From Rhynchospora pubera (Eukaryota > Streptophyta > Magnoliopsida > Poales > Cyperaceae), in assembly GCA_028095005.1 (NCBI GenBank), contig CM051462.1, forward strand, positions 125,850,752 to 125,914,751: a DNA stretch of 64,000 nucleotides, given 5' to 3'. The position numbers were made by a program, and so were the translations under genes. Under the pieces are notes generated by a model, which made no database searches, was not told the origin of the DNA, and worked only from the letters and a program-made list of their open reading frames with translations. This document shows, in pieces, positions 24,037 through 34,707 of the stretch (positions are counted from its first letter, which is position 1; the number at the start of each line of letters is the position of its first letter).

Positions 24037-24445
24037 TGAGATGGGCTAAAATCAATCACGACTGACGGATGGACCCGACGTCGGCTGCGATTATATCTCA
24101 ACTTTTGAAGTTCTAATGGCTAATCTAAACCGTTCAATGTGTTTTTCATATTGAAAATCTCATTGAAGACCAAATTTTACATTCTTCTTATTTTATTTAC
24201 TATTTTTTTGAAATTTTTAAAAATCATAGTTATTGAAGATCCATAATTATTTAGATTAAGAATTTTGTAAAATACCAAACAAATACTAATGAATTTCAGA
24301 AAAATATAAAATTTTTTCTTCAACGAGATTTTAATATGGAGAACATATTGAACGGTTCGGATCGACGGTTAGAATATCGAAAATTAAAATTTGATCGTAG
24401 CTGACGATTTCATCTGTCAGTCGCAACTGATTTTAGCCCATCTCA
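24037..24445. mobile_element. MULE-type MITE with TGAGATGGGCTAAAATC ends
   Basis: TGAGATGGGCTAAAATC at the left mirrors GATTTTAGCCCATCTCA at the right. It is flanked by TTTGGATTT (24028-24036) and CTTGGATTT (24446-24454), 8 of 9 matching. The interior holds the shared core AATCTAAACCGTTCAATGTG and its mirror ATATTGAACGGTTCGGATCG. 409 bp, no coding capacity. Confidence 0.8.
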
Positions 24446-24454
24446 CTTGGATTT

Positions 24455-25883
24455 TTGTTCTAAAATGGCACAAGGCCCGTCTTTTATATGGATTAGTTTG
24501 GCAGAATCAATTGTTTGGTCCTACAAAATTTTATAGTTATATAAATATTTGTTGGCGATGGGCCGATGGCTGATGTATTTAGTTATTTACCATAAAATCG
24601 GATATATTGTTCAATTACCACTACTGAGAAAGTGCTATTTTCTAAACAAGTTTTATTCTATACGTGTCCACCTCCTGCGGTTTGAGTTGTCTTGTCATTT
24701 TCTGTGCTTTACATATGGCTGAAGTTCGTTCGGAAAATCGGGATCTGTTCACAAAAGCCACAACTTATGTAAGTCCAATTAACGGTAGCTACTTGCTTCA
24801 AGCCAGACGAGAAGGAATGTATTTGTTTACCAACATGCGTTCCTCTTTCTAGTTGCAGTTTATTTTAAAAAAGTTTATATAATATTAATTCTTGATTAGA
24901 TATCATCGGAGTAAGTTTAGACTGACAACACTTAACAAGCACAGGAAGCAAGTCATGAATCCTGAAGGTTTATCTAGCCTGACATCTATAAATTAAAGAC
25001 AAAAATTTAGGATTTTTATATTATTTCAATTAGATTTGAAATCCTATATGAGAAAGCACTGTTAGAAAGTGATACTACTACGATTAGTTTTGAATCCCAA
25101 TTTGGAGGAAGCTAACTTCTAGGTTCTAGCAATAAATTGGCACGCCAAGATATCTAATAGGTAAATGAGATATGCCACAGCTTACAATATGTGCCAGTGT
25201 AATGCCTTCATCTTAAAAGATTATTAGGGACCATACTGTGTCTTGGAATAATTGACTTCAATATCAGATAAAGCTAAAAAAGCCTATGGTGCCCACCGAG
25301 TACGTCTCAACATACTTATCATGGTCTTGATATAAAATAATTATGTTATCTTCGTAGTTAAAATTCAAGGCTTGCCATTATTAACAGGTGGCCCTAAACC
25401 AACTACGGTCTACACCTCATTATGGACTACTCTATTTAACATAGTACAAAGACTGTCATCAATTAAGCCTAATAGAGAGGGGACAAATAAAGGTCCCTTG
25501 CTTAGTTCAATTTTACGGGTGAAATTAGGAGATGAACTTTAAATTCAATGCAAGCTTGTGAGCCAACTAACAAAATCATGATCTAGTTGGACCGCGTACG
25601 TGTTTGACCAAAACCTCAATTTATCAATACTTCACGCATAAAATTCTAACGGACCCAATATAGTTTTCCGTAGTCTATTTTTGCTAGGATACCTTGTTGC
25701 TTATAAGTTTCAAAAATGTAAAATTTGATTTAAAGTGACTTCATTTCCAAATTATATCTACTTTTTTCACAAAAGCAGCTTGGCTTATGTCTACAACATC
25801 ATTTAGTCTATTTGACAAGATTTTTGAAAGTTTTTGTAGCTACATTTCAGAATAGTTCTAGCTTCCTAGCTAGTCCTTCGAAA
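24455..25883. other. Intergenic DNA, no gene seen
   Basis: Short reading frames (62 codons at 24664) without recognisable motifs. Confidence 0.4.
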
Positions 25884-25901
25884 TCAAGCTTGCATGCAAT
25901 T

Positions 25902-26048
25902 CCGGTGCAGGTCCTGGGATTAGGAAATTAATGTTCGGTAGCACTACTAATACCCGTTTGCTTTTTGATATTTTGCTTGTGACTACTACTTTTCTTCAAT
26001 GAATTGAGGTGGAGTATATCCACTAATTTCCAAAAAAAAAAAAAAAAA
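25902..26048 (+). mobile_element. Small poly(A) retroposon (truncated LINE or SINE)
   Basis: A 147-bp insert ends in a run of about 16 A (26033-26048). It is bounded by a direct repeat, TCAAGC(TTGC)ATGCAATT at 25884-25901 and TCAAGCATGCAATT at 26049-26062, as expected for target-primed insertion. No pol III A/B boxes are clear, so a 5'-truncated LINE tail is as likely as a SINE. Confidence 0.6.
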
Positions 26049-26062
26049 TCAAGCATGCAATT

Positions 26063-26467
26063 GCATTACTAATGTTTAAAATATCTAACCTATTAGCAGA
26101 AAAACTATGCACTAAGTACACAATCACACTATCCTTAATAAGCTCTCAATGGCCAATGGTGTCCACAATCAAAAAAAGAAAGCCATCGGACCTGGAGCAT
26201 TTTCATGTTCTCAATTTCAGTACCAGCTGAACCAACAAGCAAGCTTGTTGGTACTGACAGAATTTACTACTGGAAAACAGAATTCATATATAGTACATTT
26301 AGTGGCAGAAACATCAACCAAACTCTTATACTCGTAATAATAAAATGCTATTCAATTGATTGTAAAGAGTCACAAGCTATCCATCTATATTCTTTGAGAC
26401 GAACACCTTTTCTTCTTATGACAGGAACAACCTCAATCTCATTCGACAGGATCGGGGAATTCCTCCT
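26063..26467. other. Intergenic DNA of mixed composition
   Basis: Plus-strand frames at 26149 and 26205 cross this stretch but carry no family motif and overlap the longer minus frame further right. Confidence 0.35.
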
Positions 26468-26884
26468 CTATACCTCCAAAAAGCACATTGTGTCTAAACC
26501 AGCAGCCATTTGGATCACAGTACTATCATATCCAGGCATACTCTGGAATAAGTCTCGATCGCATAATCCCACTTTTATTCTGTCATGCCTCCACTGGGTT
26601 CTCACTATACCGTCACAGGCACCGGAATCCTGAATTAATTGCCAATTTTTCATAAGAAACCCCTCCACAGGCACCCCCAATAAGCAGTGAGTTGCAAACC
26701 TTCGACAAAAGAGAGGTCCCATGCAGTGAGTCAAGCCACACGTCTCTACTTCCGACGACAAACGGCTACATTGTTTCATCCGAATCTGATCCCGCCTTAT
26801 TTCTATTCGATCACACCCGTTTGTGTTCACCCTGGACCAAGATTTTCTCGTAACATCAAGGCCCGGGCCTCTCCATTTTTGCAA
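26468..26884 (-). CDS. Unrecognised 138-codon reading frame, possibly a gene fragment
   Basis: This minus-strand frame lies in the least AT-rich part of its neighbourhood. The product has several Cys (TCGLTHCMGPLFCRRFATHC region) and balanced codon composition, unlike the Asn/Lys/Ile-rich chance frames elsewhere. After the stop, the same frame reads on for a further 40 or so codons (RRNSPILSNEIEVV...). It overlaps a 142-codon plus frame (26205-26633), and nothing decides between them. No domain is recognised, and no start context, splice site or polyadenylation signal is convincing. It could be a decayed exon or chance. Confidence 0.2.
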   Translation of the reverse strand: MQKWRGPGLDVTRKSWSRVNTNGCDRIEIRRDQIRMKQCSRLSSEVETCGLTHCMGPLFCRRFATHCLLGVPVEGFLMKNWQLIQDSGACDGIVRTQWRHDRIKVGLCDRDLFQSMPGYDSTVIQMAAGLDTMCFLEV

Positions 26885-28305
26885 TTGAGGCCTAAATTAA
26901 GGCCTGTGAGAATGGAGATGCACTTTATAGTTCCCTTTTGTCTCCACGACTCCGTCTTCTTTTTTTTCCTTCTGCTGAAGTTTGTTGCAGCGTTGCCTTT
27001 TATTTTACTTTCTTTATACGCTTTGTATTAATCCTTTGGTCTTGGTATAAAGTTAAGAGCATGAAACCTGGCTTATTAATTATTATATAAATTACAATTT
27101 TAAAAATTTAAATGACGGATTATAAATTTTTACCTAATTTACATTTTGAAGACGACGCTATATATATATTTGTTAAATGGCGTGTCATGTGGATCATGAT
27201 ACCTAAGAAGAACTCAATTCATGTTGAACATCCACATTTTGTTCAGCTATATGTGTATAATTAATATGACGGCTTATGTTTAGGACTGTGGGTGGTCCAC
27301 AGTCCACACTATATACTACTTGTGTATATACAAATTCATTCCATCGTACCTAGGTTCATTAATCTACATACAATATTACCATATATATATAGATGTAATG
27401 TCAACTCTATATTATATATAGATCTTAACTTACATGAAAGCAGTATCATATATAGTTATATGCATGCGAACTCCCTAAAATTAAGATTTTGTCTAAATTA
27501 TTTGATCCTAATCCGACTGCCTTACTTTACTATATACGACACTAAGATGCTATCAACTTTCCGAAAGAAGATGCTGACTCATAGGCCCACAATTTTTTAC
27601 GTGGCAGCAGATCCGGACAATACTAGTCAATATATGATACAATATGTGCACTGTATTTAATTTGGGTTTTATGTGGTTGTTAGTGTCTGACCGCTTGAAG
27701 AACGTTGCTTTAAGCATTTAATGCACCCCTATGTCTGAAGTAAAGACAATGTCATTCTTTTCCTTCGGTTCATTGTATTTGATATGTTAGGTTGGGGCTC
27801 AGAGAGAGACATTTTTATTTTTTGTGCTACCTGGCAAAATTCAAGGATAGCTCTTTTAGAGCTCTTTTGTATGAAGCAAATAACTCTAGTCTTATTCAAT
27901 TTGTATAACTGCCTTGTAATTGACCCAAACCCGGTTGGTACTATATCGGCCTCAACAGTCATCACAAAGGCACACTATTCATATTTTTTAGTTTGGATTA
28001 AATACACAATTTTTGCATCACCAATAATGATTAAACTCATGATAGCTAGGCTTGGCAGTTGCAATTTTTGAATTAATGTTGAAAGTTCGTAGTTGGAAAT
28101 GAAAAACAAAAAGGGTTATGGTTCTTATTCAATTTTGGCTACTAATGACGCTAACTGAAGGACAACTTAAGACATTGACTCTACGTTCGTTTTCTCTTAT
28201 TGCACGGTGCGGTGACAAAGACTTAAGAGCCATACAATTTCAAGTTAATAGATATAGTTCAAATCGTATGATCATATCAAAAGCTCATGAGCCATACAAA
28301 GACTT
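26885..28305. other. Intergenic DNA, no gene seen
   Basis: Reading frames up to 122 codons (plus, 27292) are AT-rich with no motif. TATATATATAG-type tracts occur near 27380-27420. Confidence 0.35.
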
Positions 28306-28396
28306 ACCGTATATATATGTTGTTGTCGCCTTATCTTTTTACCGTGATCACGGTACGGTAAAAAGATAAGACGACAACAACATATATATATACGGT
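28306..28396. repeat. Near-perfect 91-bp hairpin palindrome
   Basis: The left arm 28306-28345 and right arm 28355-28396 are complementary except for one C/T mismatch and a 2-base TA indel. The loop is 9 bases (GATCACGGT). The arms give the repeated YIYVVV..LSFYR peptide in frames on both strands, so those frames are artefacts. Confidence 0.9.
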
Positions 28397-29073
28397 AAAA
28401 AAAGTTAATTTGGTGAATCTCATAACAAGTAATGAGGGGCTGGTGGAAGAAATTAATGCGATGTAACTAATAAGGGATCCGCTTACAACTTTACGAGGAC
28501 TTCCTAAAAAATATGGCACAATTAAGATGGCTTGATTTTGATGAGGCAGTTTGAATTATCTGAACATACTAATTAATTGCATTTTGCATGCTATTCTATG
28601 GAAAAGTGATGTCGCGTTTGACCCAACATGATTCATGTTTTATCAATCTAATTAAGATAATATGCATGATTTTAGAGGTTGCCTTTCTATGAACATAAAA
28701 AATGAATGTTACTTTGCCGATTTCCGGTTAAATGTACGTACGACAGTTCTGTCACTACACGAAGAACTAGTTGCCATAACTGCAACTAGTATTTAATTAG
28801 TACTTGTGCCAAAATTGACTATAAGATCAGAGACAATTGATATGAGGAGATTAAATTTAGCTTTGTTTGTAATTCATAAAATAAGTACAACGTGGAGTTG
28901 GTAGAATATTATACAGACGCAATGCAAGTATGCAACTAGCATTAACACCAATCCTATATAGATATGCTGGTGAAATATTTTACTTTTCGGGTCAAAAAGA
29001 ACTACGCATGAACTCATCCGGTCACATTTAAAATATCACATATAATCTTTTAACATCTCGATCTTTCCAGAAT
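28397..29073. other. AT-rich intergenic DNA
   Basis: No gene or repeat recognised up to the ATATG target duplication (29074-29078) of the copia element. Confidence 0.4.
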
Positions 29074-29078
29074 ATATG

Positions 29079-29535
29079 TGTTAGAGTTTGGACGAAATAT
29101 ATCTAAGTACAAAGATAGATATACCGTTATGCGGAAGCTTTGGATCGACGGTGACCTCTTTCACGTCGAGTTGGATTGCTTGCACTTCGTCTTCACACAC
29201 CAGTGAGAATAGACCACGTTGAACACGAGTCTATCTCTGTATCCACAGCACAAATGTCTTGGACTCACTGCACAATCACGAGAATGACCGTCGTGATCGA
29301 AACACCCCTCTTAAGCGTTTGATTTCGTATTGATACACAAAATCAAGATGGTGGAACTCTCCCTCTTTTTCTTGACTCTCTAAGAGCAGTAGAGACCCCA
29401 CAATAAGTCTGTAACGTCTCCTTTTATAAGAGGCGTTCAGATTAAACAGATCAGACACTCTTTGATGAAAAGGTGCCAGTCTGTCGACTCAATCAGCGAC
29501 CCGCTGAACTAAGTCTCCACCATATAAAACTAATA
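29079..29535 (-). repeat. 3' LTR of the copia element (457 bp)
   Basis: In element orientation it begins TATTAG and ends CTAACA, so the termini are TA...CA rather than TG...CA. It matches the 5' LTR apart from two C/T differences and the absence of one 20-bp unit near 29495. A chance 60-codon frame is present in both LTRs. Confidence 0.95.
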
Positions 29536-29547
29536 TCTCCCTCTTGG
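29536..29547 (-). other. Polypurine tract of the copia element
   Basis: Minus-strand CCAAGAGGGAGA directly abuts the 3' LTR start; this is the expected position for plus-strand priming. Confidence 0.85.
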
Positions 29548-30706
29548 AGACTTTGTTAACTGCAGCAATGTCTTCATACAACAAATGTACCGTGCGACTA
29601 GCGTATATACCTGCATGCGGGAGCTACAAGGCCAAACTTTAACATATGTTAAAGCCAGCCAAGAGGCATCGACCCTTTTCTAAAATTAAGCAGTTTATAT
29701 GTACATACTCATACCCTAGATCTATCAAATCCAGCACTAGACATAACATTGCCAACCAAACTAAGTGGCAAATGTTTAATCCATTTCAATCTAAGTTTCA
29801 CAAATGTTCCCTTCCTCAATCCAAAAAATGAGTCCGGTGGTACCTGAACATAAAGAAACACTCTTTGTGCGATTTGAAAAATTAATCTTCCTTATGCACT
29901 CATGTCAATCCAAATAAAGTTAATCGCTTTTCCAGCAATGCACCGGTAGACCGAATCATACATAGCCATAGGTAACACACCAAAGTAGCTGAACATTAAC
30001 TGCACTTTTCATGACATAGTCACTAGTCATAAGGGTATGTATTTGAGATTTACACTATGAGGAGACAGCTGGTATAGGTCCTGGGACCACTCAACTCAAT
30101 TCCCAACGCCGCCAAGCACACGTGGTATGAAACACGTGCTATAATGAACTGTCTATCAACACAGACGTATGTCAAGTTCATTATACAAGTTAAGATCTAA
30201 TTACAATCTAAGTGTCTATGGTCTAGATCATTATCATTGTAATTCATCCTGAGACTCTCAACAAGACCGCTGCCACGAGCGTCAAGGAGTGACTCACCTT
30301 GGCTACTCTTTGAGCTACATGAGTTGTGGGGATCAACTCATGTTGACTCGCCTAAAAGAAGACAAATCTCATCTTAGTCCATAACTAAGGCGACAACAAG
30401 CTTCGGCTACATAAGTAGCTACATTAGTCCTCAACTAATCGCACATAGCTTGATAGAGTCTCATCTTTGCACGCCCTAGGCATCAAAGGCGAATGCTTGT
30501 GTAAATAAGCCATTCTAGCTCATCGACATACTACCATAATGCTAACAATTTATTGAACAAAGTAAATATGAAGTTGAACAGTAATCAATTAAACAAACAT
30601 ATTATTATCACATTGTTCAATACACACATACAAACATACATAAATAAACTGTCCACAATCAACAGTATCAGCGGCTAGCTGGATCAACCAGCGGCCCGCC
30701 AGAAAA
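29548..30706 (-). other. 3' untranslated region of the copia element
   Basis: About 1.15 kb between the polyprotein stop and the polypurine tract. It has no reading frame with homology to anything recognisable. Confidence 0.7.
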
Positions 30707-30740
30707 TCATGTGGTCCGCTTGAATGTCAAGCGGTCCGCT
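30670..30740. repeat. 20-bp-period core repeats, cluster 1 (4 units)
   Basis: Cores begin at 30670, 30690, 30710 and 30730, exactly 20 bp apart: AGCGGCTAGCT, AGCGGCCCGCC, TGTGGTCCGCT and AGCGGTCCGCT. The 9-bp spacers are unrelated. The cluster straddles the end of the polyprotein and encodes its last residues. Confidence 0.9.
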
Positions 30741-30894
30741 CCCGTTCTGAGACCGAGAGCTCTGACATGTCTCAAAAACAGATCACGACTGATCGGTTTT
30801 GTCAGAGGATCAGCAATCATTTCTCCAGTAGAAATATGCTTCAACATGATCTCCTTATCTTCCACTAAGTCTCTAACAAAATGGTACTTCAAGT

Positions 30895-31461
30895 CTATAT
30901 GCTTTGTCTTATCATGAAACTTAGGGTCTCGAGAATACGCAATCGCTGCCGTATTATCGCAATAAAGTGCAACGGTTCAGGAGAAACCTTGAATATCCCT
31001 AAATCACGTAAGAATCTCCTCAAGCATATAGCTTCTTGTGCAGCAGCTGCACAAGCAACATATTCGGCTTCCATAGTGGAAAGCACCACACATGTTTGCT
31101 TCTTGCTACGCCAAGAAATAGCAGCTCCACCTAGCATGAACACAAAGCCAGATGTGGACTTTCTCTCATCTAGATCTCCTCCCCAGTCAGCATCGCTATA
31201 GCCGACTAAATGCAAATCAATCCCTTGATAGCATAATCCATAGTCCAGAGTGCCTTTAAGGTACCGAATAATCCTCTTGACCGCATTCCAGTGTGCAAGT
31301 CCTGGATTAGACTGAAATCGGCTTACGAGACTCACCGCATAACAAATATCGGGTCTCGTACACATCATTGCATACATAAGGCTGCCAACAGCACTTAAGT
31401 ATGGAACATTCTTCATCCGATCTCTTTCTTCATCTGTTTTAGGACTCATTCTAGAACTCAA
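30895..31461 (-). pseudogene. Copia RT C-terminus and RNase H segment
   Basis: This is in the same frame as the upstream 1044-codon segment, separated only by the TGA at 31573-31575 and 37 further sense codons. It holds PYLSAVGSLMYAMMCTRPDI (RT thumb/connection) and the RNase H motifs GYSDADWGGD (first catalytic Asp), KSTSGFVFMLGG, SWRSKKQ and STMEAEYVA (catalytic Glu). The frame derails near 30963; beyond it the peptide RQRLRILETLSFMIRQSI is out-of-frame sequence. The correct frame continues at 30892-30707 with YHFVRDLVEDKEI and ADPLTKPISRD, the usual copia C-terminus. Confidence 0.93.
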
Positions 31462-31572
31462 TTTGGTGTTTCTTTCAACAGGTGTGTCAAAAGGTTTACT
31501 CTCAACAAGAGCAAACTTCTCAATTATTTTCTCTAAATAATTTCTTTGAGATAGTTTAAGAAACCTTTTAGA

Positions 31573-34500
31573 TCAGTCTCTTTCTATCTTGACACCTAGC
31601 ACGTAGCTAGCTTCACCCATATCCTTCATATCAAACACGGAGGATAGCCATACCTTTGATTCCTCGATCAAAGACATGTCATTTCCAGCCAATAGAATAT
31701 CGTCTACATATAAGGTCAAGATTAGAAAAATGTTCTTGGACCGCTTCACATAGACACAGTGATCTTCTTTCATCACCTCGAATCCGTTTGATAAAACGGC
31801 TCGGTGGAATTTAAGATTCCATTGTCGTGAAGCCTGCTTGAGACCATAAATGGATCGGCGGAGTTTGCACACCTTGTGCTCCTCTCCTTTAGCCACAAAC
31901 TCTTGTGGTTGTTCCATGTATATCTCTTCCTCTAACTCTCCATTGAGGAATGCAGTTTTAACATCCATTTGGAACAGCTCTAAATCTAGCGATGCAACGA
32001 TAGCCAGAATTAAGCGGATAGAGGAAAATCTCACCACGGGTGAGAATGTTTCCTCGAAATCCACTCCCTCTATTTGAGTGAATCCTTTTGCCACCAAACG
32101 AGCTTTAAAACGGTCAATTGATCCATCTGCCTTTCGCTTAACTTTGAGAATCCACTTATTCCCAACAGCCTTGCGTCCAGAAGGTAAATCAACTAACTCC
32201 CAAACTTGATTCTTTCTCATGGATTCCATTTCTTCATTCATTGCCCTCATCCATTCCTTAGCATGGCGACTCGAAAGTGCATCCTGCACATTTCGAGGTT
32301 CAACTAATCCATCCTGAGCAGCCAAAAATATTTCTCCCTCATCGATCTGAAACCGACGACGGGGTACTAGTCCTCTGGCACTCCTGCGAGGTTCAGGATT
32401 TTCTGTCTCTGACTCCAAGTCAGCGGTCCGCTGAGTGTTTCTGCGACCCGCTAGAAATTCCTGACGACTCGCTTGAGCTTCAAGCGACCCGTTCAAACTG
32501 GGCGACAGAAAGTCTGTTTCCATGGAAATGGTTGTTTCTACAACATCACTAACACTAGGATGTTGAGGAGGACTTACAAAATCTCCCTCTTGCTCCTCTA
32601 CATCTGTGTTATTAATGTTTTGAGGAAAAACAAGCGTTTCAAACAGATTTCTATCTTGTGAAACCTCACTTTGCTTAGGAAATTCACTCTCAAGGAATGT
32701 AGCGTCCCTCGACACTATTTCTGTTACTGTCCCACTCAGATTATCTCCAATAAATATGTAACCCTTTGACTCATCAGAATATCTTATAAAGACACACTTT
32801 CGTCCTCTAGGGCCAAGTTTTTTATATTTATGAGATGAATCATGTACATATGCCATACACCCCCATGGTCGTAGATTAGCCAAAACTGGTTTTCTACCAT
32901 ACCATAACTCATAGGGTGTTGCTGTAACAGATTTAGAAGGCACACGGTTCAATACATAAGTGGCTGTAAGCAGCGCATCTCCCCAAAACGAAATTGGTAG
33001 ATTTGCCTGAGCCATCATAGATCGAACCATCTCAAGCAAAGTCCTATTACGTCTCTCAGCAACTCCATTTTGCTGAGGTGTATAGGGAGTTGTCAATTGT
33101 CGTACAATTCCCTTTTCTTCACACAAACTCTTGAATTGATCAGAAAGGTACTCGCGACCTCGATCTGTCCTAAGAGTTTTCACATTAGTGTTTAATTGAT
33201 TTTCAACCATCGCAAGATATTTTCTAAAGCATTTTAATGCCTCAGACTTATGTGATATCAAATAAACACATCCAAAGCGAGTAAAATCATCAATAAATGT
33301 GATGAAGTAATAGGCACCATGCCTTGCTCTCACGTTCATTGGACCACAAATGTCCGAATGAACTAATTGCAAAGGAAATGAAGCACGAACCGCCTTACCA
33401 AACGATTTGCGTGTAGCTTTGCCTGCTAGATAATTCTCACATGTTGTCAATGAAATATTGGTTAAGGGACCCAAGAGTCCATCCTTAGCCAATCTATTCA
33501 TTCTCTCTTGACCTACATGACATAATCTAGCATGCCAATCCATAGAAGCATTTACATGCAATTCAGATGAAGATGCATTACATTCAGCAGAAGCATCAAT
33601 TGTATTAAGTACCATAAACTTGTTATCTAGATTACCATCACCAACAAGTATATCATTACAGTACAAATCCACACAATTGTTCACAAACACAACTTTAAAT
33701 CCAGTTTTAACTAAAATTAAAACAGATACAAGATTTCGTCGAATATTTGGCGCATGAAACACATCATGAAGTACAATTTTGTGACCAGTGCTGAACATAA
33801 GCTCACAAGTACCAATGCCATGCACATTTACACTACTATTGTTCCCCATAAAGATGCGTTTACTCCCTGCCGGTATCCGACGATACTCCATGAATGCCAT
33901 GCGATCCTGAGCTATGTGGTCGGTTGCTGCAGAATCAACAGTCCAAACAGGATTGTTTTCTGTTAGCATAAAGCAACTAGACACAAATAAATCAGAATAT
34001 AACAAGAATTTCGAATCAGGAACAACCCTAGCGGCCCGCTGGTCATCCCAGCGGCTCGCTGGAGCTGAGAGTTGTACCTTCGGTTTCGTGCAATCACGAA
34101 TGAAGTGACCAACCTCTCCACAATTGAAACAGGCTCCCTTGGCCTTTTCAACCTTTCCTTTTCCACGCCTATCGCGCTTTTTGTTATTCTTGGAACTGGA
34201 AGCACCCTCAGTTCCAGACTTGGCATTCTTCCCTTGTTGAGGATGCTTTCCTTTGTTCTTCTTCTTTTGAGAATTTGAGGCAGCAGACATCATTGCTTCT
34301 CCAGTAGCCCTCTCGGCCTTCTCAGCCATTAGCCGGTCATCCTCAAGTTCCACATGGTGGGCAGCTTGATCAAAAGTGCGAATGTTGTCATTATGAGTCA
34401 AGTTAACCCTCATGTGCTCCCATGAGCGAGGGAGTGACCGAATGACTGCCTGCACTTGCTGCTCATCAGTGAGAATATGACCAGCACGCGCCAATTCATT

Positions 34501-34707
34501 AATCATGTTCGCCATGGCATTAAGATGTTCCTGCATCGAATGATCGGGCTTCTTCTTATAGCCTTCGAACTTAAGAGTTAATTGGCACAGGCGGGTGGTT
34601 GAAGTACCACCATACTGGACTTTGACCGCTTCCCACAAAATCTTTGTGGAGCGATACTTCTCAAAACGAAGGAGAATGTCATTGGACATGCTGCTCAGCA
34701 ACATCAC
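31573..34707 (-). CDS. Copia gag-PR-IN-RT open reading frame (1044 codons)
   Basis: This is the longest open segment, from an internal Met after the gag stop. In order: the Gag C-terminal part; a CCHC zinc knuckle CFNCGEVGHFIRDC (residues 193-206); protease active site VDSAATDH (D258); the GAG-pre-integrase zinc region WHARLCHVG...CENY; the integrase triad D452, D515 and E551 (D,D35E spacing); integrase C-terminal GRKCVFIRYSDESKGY; RT with MDVKTAFLNGELEEEIYMEQ and YVDD at 1000-1003. In the integrase zinc motif, the second Cys of CxxC is Tyr (residue 426, codon at 33430-33432), which would be expected to damage the HHCC finger. Two linkers, after the knuckle and between integrase and RT, are made partly of the 20-bp repeat. 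Confidence 0.97.
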   Translation of the reverse strand: MMLLSSMSNDILLRFEKYRSTKILWEAVKVQYGGTSTTRLCQLTLKFEGYKKKPDHSMQEHLNAMANMINELARAGHILTDEQQVQAVIRSLPRSWEHMRVNLTHNDNIRTFDQAAHHVELEDDRLMAEKAERATGEAMMSAASNSQKKKNKGKHPQQGKNAKSGTEGASSSKNNKKRDRRGKGKVEKAKGACFNCGEVGHFIRDCTKPKVQLSAPASRWDDQRAARVVPDSKFLLYSDLFVSSCFMLTENNPVWTVDSAATDHIAQDRMAFMEYRRIPAGSKRIFMGNNSSVNVHGIGTCELMFSTGHKIVLHDVFHAPNIRRNLVSVLILVKTGFKVVFVNNCVDLYCNDILVGDGNLDNKFMVLNTIDASAECNASSSELHVNASMDWHARLCHVGQERMNRLAKDGLLGPLTNISLTTCENYLAGKATRKSFGKAVRASFPLQLVHSDICGPMNVRARHGAYYFITFIDDFTRFGCVYLISHKSEALKCFRKYLAMVENQLNTNVKTLRTDRGREYLSDQFKSLCEEKGIVRQLTTPYTPQQNGVAERRNRTLLEMVRSMMAQANLPISFWGDALLTATYVLNRVPSKSVTATPYELWYGRKPVLANLRPWGCMAYVHDSSHKYKKLGPRGRKCVFIRYSDESKGYIFIGDNLSGTVTEIVSRDATFLESEFPKQSEVSQDRNLFETLVFPQNINNTDVEEQEGDFVSPPQHPSVSDVVETTISMETDFLSPSLNGSLEAQASRQEFLAGRRNTQRTADLESETENPEPRRSARGLVPRRRFQIDEGEIFLAAQDGLVEPRNVQDALSSRHAKEWMRAMNEEMESMRKNQVWELVDLPSGRKAVGNKWILKVKRKADGSIDRFKARLVAKGFTQIEGVDFEETFSPVVRFSSIRLILAIVASLDLELFQMDVKTAFLNGELEEEIYMEQPQEFVAKGEEHKVCKLRRSIYGLKQASRQWNLKFHRAVLSNGFEVMKEDHCVYVKRSKNIFLILTLYVDDILLAGNDMSLIEESKVWLSSVFDMKDMGEASYVLGVKIERD
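32422..32493. repeat. 20-bp-period core repeats, cluster 2 (4 units)
   Basis: Cores at 32422, 32442, 32463 and 32483: AGCGGTCCGCT, TGCGACCCGCT, GACGACTCGCT and AGCGACCCGTT. It lies in the variable integrase-RT linker (residues about 739-762 of the 1044-codon frame), where the protein reads SLEAQASRQEFLAGRR. Confidence 0.9.
34030..34060. repeat. 20-bp-period core repeats, cluster 3 (2 units)
   Basis: AGCGGCCCGCT at 34030 and AGCGGCTCGCT at 34050. It encodes part of APASRWDDQRAARV in the linker between the zinc knuckle and the protease. Confidence 0.9.

Noticed and set aside
26205..26633. 142-codon plus frame
   Set aside because: It overlaps the 138-codon minus frame, has no recognisable domain and no start or splice support.
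28118..28519. Opposite-strand frames sharing the YIYVVV..LSFYR peptide
   Set aside because: The shared peptide is simply the hairpin palindrome at 28306-28396 read from both strands.
29276..29458. A 60-codon minus frame repeated at 36019-36201
   Set aside because: It is present twice only because it lies in both LTRs; there is no sign that it is translated.
30711..31201. Plus-strand frames across the copia RNase H region, and others at 31850-34278
   Set aside because: They are antisense shadows of the minus-strand gag-pol frame, whose motifs are unmistakable.
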